Assembly (NCBI RefSeq): GCF_006540085.1
Contig: NZ_BJOG01000009.1
Span: 186,001-250,000, forward strand
Direction: 5' to 3'
Origin: Microbacterium oxydans
GTDB lineage: Bacteria > Actinomycetota > Actinomycetes > Actinomycetales > Microbacteriaceae
DNA length: 64,000 nt
Shown here: piece by piece, positions 56,784-64,000 of the stretch
Numbering within the stretch: the first letter of the stretch is position 1
How the letters are laid out: every line of letters begins with the position of its first letter
The notes under the pieces: generated by a model
What the model was told of the DNA's origin: nothing
What the model saw: only the letters and a program-made list of their open reading frames with translations
Database searches by the model: none
Position numbers and translations under genes: made by a program

Positions 56784-57622
56784 GACGGCTCTCGTCGAAG
56801 CAGCTGACCTGGCAGATCGCCCTCTACGCGCTGTTGATCATCCTCGCGATCATCTACATCTACCCGTTCCTGATCCAGGTCGCGACGAGCTTCAAGACCG
56901 ATGAGGATGCCGCGTCCAGCGGGATCACGCTGATCCCCGACGTCTGGACGTTCGCGGCGTACGAGCGCCTGTTCCGCAACTCCGACTTCCCGTCGTGGTT
57001 CGTGAACAGCGCGATCGTGACGATCTTCGTCACCGCGGGCCGGGTGTTCTTCAACTCGCTCGCCGGGTACGCGCTCGCCCGACTGCGCTTCCGTGGACGC
57101 GGTGTCGTCTTCGCGGCACTCGTGGCGGTGATGTCGGTTCCCACCGTGGTGCTGCTCATCCCCAAGTTCCTCGTGATCAACCAGCTCGGCATCTTCAACT
57201 CCTACGCCGGGATGATCCTGCCGCTGCTCGTCGATGCGGCCGGGGTGTTCATCATGAAGAACTTCTTCGAGTCCATCCCCGAGTCGGTCGAGGAGCAGGC
57301 GCGCATCGACGGCGCCGGCACGTTCCGACTGTTCTGGTCGGTGGTGCTGCCGATGGCGACGCCCGCGCTCGTGACGATCGTGATCCTGTCGTTCCAGGGT
57401 TCCTGGAACGAGCTCAGCCACTTCATCGTGTCGACCAACGACCCTGCCCTGACCACCCTGACCAAGGGTGTCGCGTCCCTCGCCAGCGGTGGACTCAGCC
57501 AGGGCACCCAGTATCCGCTCAAGCTGGCGGCCGCGCTCATCATGACGATCCCCGTCGCCGTGATGTTCTTCGTCTTCCAGCGCCGCATCATGAACTCCAC
57601 AGAAGGAGCCGTCAAGGAATGA
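56780..57622 (+). CDS. Carbohydrate ABC transporter permease (MalG type)
   Basis: A 280-residue permease: LYALLIILAIIYIYPFLIQVATSFKTDEDA, EAA-type loop VEEQARIDGAGTFRLFWSVVLPMATPAL (EEQA variant), ending VFQRRIMNSTEGAVKE. Start overlaps the preceding stop (ATGA) and its stop overlaps the glucosidase start. No ATPase gene in the operon. Confidence 0.92.
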   Translation: MRRLSSKQLTWQIALYALLIILAIIYIYPFLIQVATSFKTDEDAASSGITLIPDVWTFAAYERLFRNSDFPSWFVNSAIVTIFVTAGRVFFNSLAGYALARLRFRGRGVVFAALVAVMSVPTVVLLIPKFLVINQLGIFNSYAGMILPLLVDAAGVFIMKNFFESIPESVEEQARIDGAGTFRLFWSVVLPMATPALVTIVILSFQGSWNELSHFIVSTNDPALTTLTKGVASLASGGLSQGTQYPLKLAAALIMTIPVAVMFFVFQRRIMNSTEGAVKE

Positions 57623-59484
57623 CCCCCACCCCGCCCCTCCAGCCGCTGCTGGACGACGCCGTGATCATGCTCGAGGCGCCGACCCAGGCCTGGTCCGACG
57701 ACATAGGCCGCATGGGCACCGCACCGATCCACGGGATCTACCACGGCGACGTCCGGCACATCCGGAGCATCGAGATCACCGTCGACGGCACCGCGCTCGA
57801 GTCCATCGGGTGCGTGTCGGCGGTGCCGCAGCAGACGGTGCTGACCGACCTGCTGCGCGGGCTCGACGACGAATCGGCCGACCCGAAGGTGCGGATGGAC
57901 CGCGATCGCCGGGTCGCCGCCGGTGCGTTCTCGGAGCGGATCACGATCACCTCCCACCTCGACGCACCGGTCGCCACAGCGGTGACAGTGCGGGTGCTCC
58001 CGGACTTCGCGCCGATGCAGGAGGTCAAGGCGGGGCTGGGTACCGAGGCGACGTGGAGCTGGGACGGATCCATCTGCCGTGCAGGCGAGGCGTCGTTCAC
58101 GCTCACCGCTCCCGAAGCCGCGGTGACGCAGGACGGGGAGGCCCTGGTGCTGCGGTGGGATGCGGTGGTGCCGCCACGCGGATCCGTCGCCCTCGGCTGG
58201 GCGGTCGACCTCGACGACCCGACGCTCGTCGTCACCGCCGCCCGTCCGTCGCGGGCTCCGCAGCCCGCCGTCCCCGCGGATTCGCGCGCTGCCCGCTGGA
58301 TGGCGCAGGCGACCGCCGACCTCTCTGCGCTCCGCCTCGCGCTGCCCGACCATCCGGACGACGCGTTCTACGCCGCAGGAGCCCCCTGGTTCTTCACTCT
58401 CTTCGGTCGGGACTCGCTCTGGGCAGCCCGCCTCGCCCTCGCGGTCGACCCCGACATGGCGGCCTCGACGCTGCGGGTGCTGGCCCGGCTCCAGGGCACC
58501 GGGCACGACGCCTCGACGGCCGAGGCTCCGGGCAAGATCGCGCATGAGCTGCGCAGCGGCGCCCTGTCGTTGCCGAACGAGGGCGTGCACCTGCCGCCGC
58601 TCTACTACGGCACGGTGGATGCGACCCCGCTCTGGATCTGTCTGCTCGCCGACGCCCACGCCGAGGGCATGCCCGAGCGAGAGGTGCGGGCACTGCTCCC
58701 GCCACTTCGCGCCGCGTTGACCTGGATGACGGTGCACGGCGATGCCTCGGGCAGCGGCTTCATCGACTATGCGGACGAGTCGGGCCACGGACTCGCGAAC
58801 CAGGGCTGGAAGGACTCCGGCGACTCGATCCAGTGGCGAGACGGACGCCTGGCCGAGGGCCCCATCGCCCTGAGCGAGGTGCAGGGCTATGCGTACGAGG
58901 CTGCTGTGCGCGGCGCGGATCTGCTCGACACGTTCGGCGAACCCGGCGGCGCTGAGCTGCGGGCGTGGGCTGCCGACCTGCGCGAACGCTTCCGCGCTGC
59001 GTACTGGATCACCACGCCAGAGGGCCGCTACCCCGCGATCGCCCTCGACGCCCACGGCGCCCCGGTCGACACCCTCACCAGCAACATCGGACACCTGATC
59101 GGCACCGGCATCCTCGACCCCGAGGAGGAGCGGACCTGCGCCGCCCTGCTGACCGCGCCGAGCATGTCGAGCGGCTACGGCATCCGCACCATGTCGACCG
59201 ACGCTGCCGGATACTGGCCGCTCAGCTATCACGGTGGCAGCGTATGGGCGCACGACACCGCGATCGCCGTGCACGGCATGATCCGCGCCGGGCTCGATGC
59301 CGAAGCACGCGTGGTCGCCGCGCAGTTGCTCGACCTGGCGGAGGGGTTCGACTACCGCGTGCCCGAGTTGCACGCAGGTGATGCGCGCGTGCCCGGAGGC
59401 GCGCCCCTTCCCTACCCCGCCGCGTGCCGCCCGCAAGCGTGGTCGGCGGCCGCGGCCGTCGTCGTGACGCACGCCCTGGGCTGA
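57619..59484 (+). CDS. Amylo-alpha-1,6-glucosidase / glycogen-debranching-type glycosidase
   Basis: A 621-residue protein with the N-terminal glycogen-debranching domain (IHGIYHGDVRHIRSIEITVDG, typical DTRxL-like start replaced by HGDVRHI) and a six-hairpin catalytic domain: GAPWFFTLFGRDSLWAARLAL, GKIAHELRSGAL, YGTVDATPLWICLLADAH, NQGWKDSGDSIQW and GYAYEAAVRGADLL. The aspartate of FGRDSLW and glutamates of KIAHE are conserved in the family. No signal peptide, so it acts on imported oligosaccharides. Last gene of the LacI-controlled operon. Exact linkage specificity is unproven. Confidence 0.88.
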   Translation: MTPTPPLQPLLDDAVIMLEAPTQAWSDDIGRMGTAPIHGIYHGDVRHIRSIEITVDGTALESIGCVSAVPQQTVLTDLLRGLDDESADPKVRMDRDRRVAAGAFSERITITSHLDAPVATAVTVRVLPDFAPMQEVKAGLGTEATWSWDGSICRAGEASFTLTAPEAAVTQDGEALVLRWDAVVPPRGSVALGWAVDLDDPTLVVTAARPSRAPQPAVPADSRAARWMAQATADLSALRLALPDHPDDAFYAAGAPWFFTLFGRDSLWAARLALAVDPDMAASTLRVLARLQGTGHDASTAEAPGKIAHELRSGALSLPNEGVHLPPLYYGTVDATPLWICLLADAHAEGMPEREVRALLPPLRAALTWMTVHGDASGSGFIDYADESGHGLANQGWKDSGDSIQWRDGRLAEGPIALSEVQGYAYEAAVRGADLLDTFGEPGGAELRAWAADLRERFRAAYWITTPEGRYPAIALDAHGAPVDTLTSNIGHLIGTGILDPEEERTCAALLTAPSMSSGYGIRTMSTDAAGYWPLSYHGGSVWAHDTAIAVHGMIRAGLDAEARVVAAQLLDLAEGFDYRVPELHAGDARVPGGAPLPYPAACRPQAWSAAAAVVVTHALG

Positions 59485-59495
59485 CCCGGACGAAT

Positions 59496-59546
59496 CGGAC
59501 GAGCGATCGGCTGAGCGCCCGCGGGCCTCAGTCGATCGCTCGTCCG
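59496..59546. terminator. Bidirectional hairpin between glucosidase operon and hutI
   Basis: Arms 59496-59515 (CGGACGAGCGATCGGCTGAG) and 59527-59546 pair at 19 of 20 positions around an 11-base loop. The right arm contains the last codons and stop of hutI, so one structure serves both convergent transcripts. Confidence 0.85.
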
Positions 59547-60691
59547 TCCTTCCAGACGGTGTCGACGAGCGGAACGCCCGGCCGATAGGCGAGGTGGATG
59601 CGGGTCGGCGCCCTCAGCAGCACGAGGTCGGCTCTGGCCCCGGACGCGATCACGCCGACGTCTTCGCGGCGCAGTGCCTTCGCCCCGCCCGCCGTCGCCG
59701 CCCAGACGGCCTCGGCCGGGGTCATCCCCATGTCGCGCACGGCCACGGCGATGCAGAACGGCATCGACGAGGTGAAGCTCGACCCCGGGTTGGTGTCGCA
59801 GGCCAGCGCCACGGTCACTCCGGCGTCGATCAGGCGTCGGGCGTTCGGATACGGCTGCCGCGTCGAGAACTCCACCCCCGGCAGCAGGGTGAGCACGGTG
59901 TCGGAGCCGGCGAGCGCGTCGATGTCGGCGTCCGTCAGATAGGTGCCGTGGTCGATCGAGGCCGCACCGAGCTCGACGGCCAGACGCACGCCCTCTCCTG
60001 GACCGAGCTGGCTCGCATGCACGCGGGGGGCGAGTCCGCGCGCGATGCCGGCTTCCAGCACCCGCCGCGACTGCGCGACCGTGAAGGCGCCCGTCTCGCA
60101 GAACACGTCGATCCAGGTGGCGTGCGGGGCGCATGCTTCGAGCATGGGCCCGGTCACCAGGTCGACGTACTCGTCCGAGCGGTCGGCGTACTCGGCGGGC
60201 ACGACGTGTGCGCCGAGGAAGGTCACCTCGGGCGTCACCTCTGCTGCCAGGCGCACCAGGCGCTCCTCGTCGGCGACGCTCAGGCCGTAGCCGCTCTTGA
60301 TCTCGACGGTCGTCGTGCCCTGCGCGAGCATCTCGTCGAGGAAGCCGCGCAGTCGCGCGCGCAGCTCGTCGTCGCTCGCGGCGCGGGTGGCCGCGACGGT
60401 CGAGCGGATGCCGCCGGCCGCGTACTTCTGCCCCGCCATGCGCGCCTCGAACTCGACGGCGCGGTCGCCCCCGAAGACGAGGTGGCTGTGGCTGTCGACG
60501 AATCCGGGAATCATCGCACGCCCGGCGGCGTCCACGACCTCGTCGGCTTCCGGTGCCTCTGCCGCGGCACCCACCCAGGCGATCCGCTCGCCCTCGATCA
60601 GCACCGCTGCGTCGGCCAGCGTCCCGGTGCGGTCATCAGCCGTCGCGACGTTCGTCGTCAGTTCCGCGATGTTCGTGATGAGCGTCGACAT
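59528..60691 (-). CDS. hutI: Imidazolonepropionase
   Basis: A 387-residue amidohydrolase, third step of histidine breakdown (imidazolone propionate to formiminoglutamate). Metal site HSHLVFGG (in [37 protein letters not shown]), [51 protein letters not shown] and [33 protein letters not shown]. Follows hutU by 12 bases. Confidence 0.95.
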   Translation of the reverse strand: MSTLITNIAELTTNVATADDRTGTLADAAVLIEGERIAWVGAAAEAPEADEVVDAAGRAMIPGFVDSHSHLVFGGDRAVEFEARMAGQKYAAGGIRSTVAATRAASDDELRARLRGFLDEMLAQGTTTVEIKSGYGLSVADEERLVRLAAEVTPEVTFLGAHVVPAEYADRSDEYVDLVTGPMLEACAPHATWIDVFCETGAFTVAQSRRVLEAGIARGLAPRVHASQLGPGEGVRLAVELGAASIDHGTYLTDADIDALAGSDTVLTLLPGVEFSTRQPYPNARRLIDAGVTVALACDTNPGSSFTSSMPFCIAVAVRDMGMTPAEAVWAATAGGAKALRREDVGVIASGARADLVLLRAPTRIHLAYRPGVPLVDTVWKDGRAID

Positions 60692-60703
60692 GTCCTCACC
60701 CTC

Positions 60704-62375
<1,672 letters not shown>

Positions 62376-62383
<8 letters not shown>

Positions 62384-63917
62384 GAGTGTGCTCCTTTGCG
62401 ATGCGGGCGACGTCGCCCGACTGGACGAGGGCGGTGACGGCTTCCATGTCCGGGGACAGGAAGCGGTCGGGTCCAGGACCTGCGGCGACGGTGCGGACCA
62501 GGTCACGAACGGCTCCGGTCGCGGGTCCCGCCTGCAACGGCGCGCGCAGATCGAGGGCGCGGGCGCCGGTGAGGATCTCGATGGCGAGCACGCGGCCGAG
62601 GCCGTCGATCGCGCGGCGCAGCTTGCGGGCGGCGGCCCATCCCATCGACACGTGGTCCTCCTGCATGGCGGACGACGGGATCGAGTCGACCGAGGCGGGG
62701 ACGGCGAGACGCTTGAGCTCGGAGACGATGCCGGCTGCCGCGTACTGCGCGATCATGAGGCCGGAGTCGACGCCGACCTCGTCCGCGAGGAACGGCGGGA
62801 GTCCGTGGCTGCGGGCCGGGTCGAGTGCGCGGTCGGTGCGACGCTCGGAGACCGAGGCGACGTCGGCGACCGAGATCGCGAGGAAGTCGAGCACAGCGGC
62901 GACCGGAGCCCCGTGGAAGTTGCCGTTCGACTCGATGCGCCCGTCGAAGGTGATGACGGGGTTGTCGATCACGCTGGCGAGTTCGCGTCCGGCGATCAGC
63001 GTCGCGTGGGCGAGGGTGTCGCGGGCGGCGCCGTGCACCTGGGGCGAGCAGCGCAGCGAGTAGGCGTCCTGCACGCGGCCGTCATCCGGACCCTTGTGGC
63101 TCGCGACCATGGGGGAGTCGCCGAGGAAGGCGCGGAGATTGGCCGCGGACTCGGCCTGGCCCGTCTGTGCGCGGAGGGCCATCAGGTCGGCGGCGAACAC
63201 GGCGTCGGTGCCGAGCTGCGACTCGACCGACATGGCCGCGGCGATGTCGGCGGTGAGCAGGAGCGTCTCGAGGTCGTGGAGTGCGAGCACCAGCGTGCCC
63301 AGCATGCCGTCGGTGCCGTTGATGAGCGCGAGCCCCTCCTTCTCGACGAGGGTGAGCGGCTCGATGCCCGCAGCAGCCAGGGCCTCGGCGGCGGGGACCA
63401 GTGCGCCGGATGCGTCACGCACGTCGCCTTCGCCCATCGCGGCCAGGGCGATGTGCGCGAGAGGGGCCAGGTCGCCCGAGCAGCCGAGCGAGCCGTACTC
63501 GCGCACCACGGGGGTGATGCCCTCGTTGAGCACGGCGGCGTAGGTCTCCACCACGACCGGGCGCACGCCGGTTCGACCGGAAGCGAGGGTCTGCAGGCGC
63601 AGCAGCTGGAGTCCGCGGACGACCTCGCGCTCGACCTCGGCGCCGGTGCCCGCGGCGTGCGAGCGGATCAGACTGGCCTGCAGCTGCAGGCGACGGTCGG
63701 GGGCGATGAAGGTGGTCGCCAGAGCACCGAATCCGGTGGAGACACCGTAGTGCGGGTTCGGGTCGGCGGCGAGGCCGTCGATCACACGGCGGGTGTCGGC
63801 GACGCGGGCGAGGGCTTCGGCGTCGAGCTGCACGGGGGCATCGTGACGGACGACGGCGACGACATCGGCGGGCGACAGCGGGGCCGCTCCGACCAGCACG
63901 GGGGCGAGTTCGGTCAT
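62376..63917 (-). CDS. hutH: Histidine ammonia-lyase
   Basis: A 513-residue lyase turning histidine into urocanate. The MIO-forming region is [18 protein letters not shown]; the triad is Cys146-Ser147-Gly148 rather than the Ala-Ser-Gly seen in many relatives, a variant I recall from other actinobacteria. [25 protein letters not shown] and [22 protein letters not shown] are also diagnostic. ATG 63917 is chosen; GGAA lies eight bases upstream. First gene of the hut operon, with a palindromic operator about 50 bases before it. Confidence 0.95.
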
Positions 63918-63968
63918 GGTTCGATTCCACACCCGACGCGTCGTGTGAGACACCCGTTCGTGCGATGC

Positions 63969-63990
63969 TTTGTCTGTGATCCCAGACAAA
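63969..63990. promoter_or_regulatory. Palindromic operator upstream of hut operon
   Basis: TTTGTCTG (63969-63976) and CAGACAAA (63983-63990) are perfect inverted 8-mers separated by six bases. Position in the presumed promoter suggests a hut repressor site; the regulator is not in the window and may be encoded just beyond 64000. Confidence 0.7.
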
Positions 63991-64000
63991 ACGACCAGCG

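Noticed and set aside
57202..59472. A minus-strand open frame of about 756 codons opposite the debranching enzyme gene
   Set aside because: Same high-GC shadow effect; no ribosome site and no family motif.

Overview
The window is high-GC DNA, densely packed and coding throughout, with many 4-bp start/stop overlaps (ATGA, GTGA), frequent GTG/TTG starts, TANNNT -10 boxes exactly six bases before several start codons (leaderless transcripts), and an IdeR/DtxR-type iron box. Together with the gene families seen (a small TKLRRGESF-type protein, DoxX, Pr6Pr, an ECF42-like sigma factor, tandem ArsR-SRPBCC pairs) this points to an actinobacterium of the Microbacteriaceae, most like Microbacterium. 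It looks like ordinary chromosome; no rRNA, tRNA, CRISPR array or intact insertion sequence was found.

Layout. 1-10955: a carbohydrate locus with a split glycine decarboxylase subunit (gcvPA, cut by the window edge), a GH42 beta-galactosidase, a divergent FadR-type GntR regulator, and farther right a sugar ABC transporter with a six-hairpin glycosidase. The galactosidase promoter and the transporter promoter carry the same 14-bp operator, so the two blocks are probably one GntR regulon. A molybdopterin oxidoreductase / ferredoxin reductase / zinc-ribbon operon lies between them. 11100-13421: an M4 metalloprotease with its emfourin-type inhibitor. 13445-18194: an iron-siderophore uptake locus (siderophore-interacting reductase, two FecCD permeases, binding protein, ATPase) around one iron box. 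18229-22663: RNase HI, membrane proteins, and an exported flavin amine oxidase whose domain order is circularly permuted. 22666-25341: ArsR-SRPBCC pair, a three-gene operon of unknown function, and another ArsR gene.

26244-29243: two divergent operons driven by near-identical promoters, one of them ending in a DGPF (YCII) protein and its ECF42-type sigma factor. 29364-37086: epoxide hydrolase, two SDRs, three MarR and one ArsR regulators with visible operators, and an MFS transporter. 37236-46590: a NAD(P)-binding/SRPBCC fusion, a BCCT transporter, an ABC1 kinase, a PadR regulator, a GT2 glycosyltransferase and an unknown protein. 46714-49249: pantothenate genes panB, panC and a DUF2520 Rossmann protein. 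49468-53249: two drug-type MFS exporters, each with its own regulator and matched operators. 53265-59484: a LacI-controlled sugar ABC transporter with a glycogen-debranching-type glucosidase. 59528-64000: the histidine-utilisation operon hutH-hutU-hutI.

The features most worth follow-up are the circularly permuted amine oxidase, the mirrored ECF promoter pair, the unknown three-gene operon at 23.2-25.0 kb, and glycine decarboxylase inside a sugar regulon. Function calls come from reading motifs and recalled family knowledge only; no database search was run.
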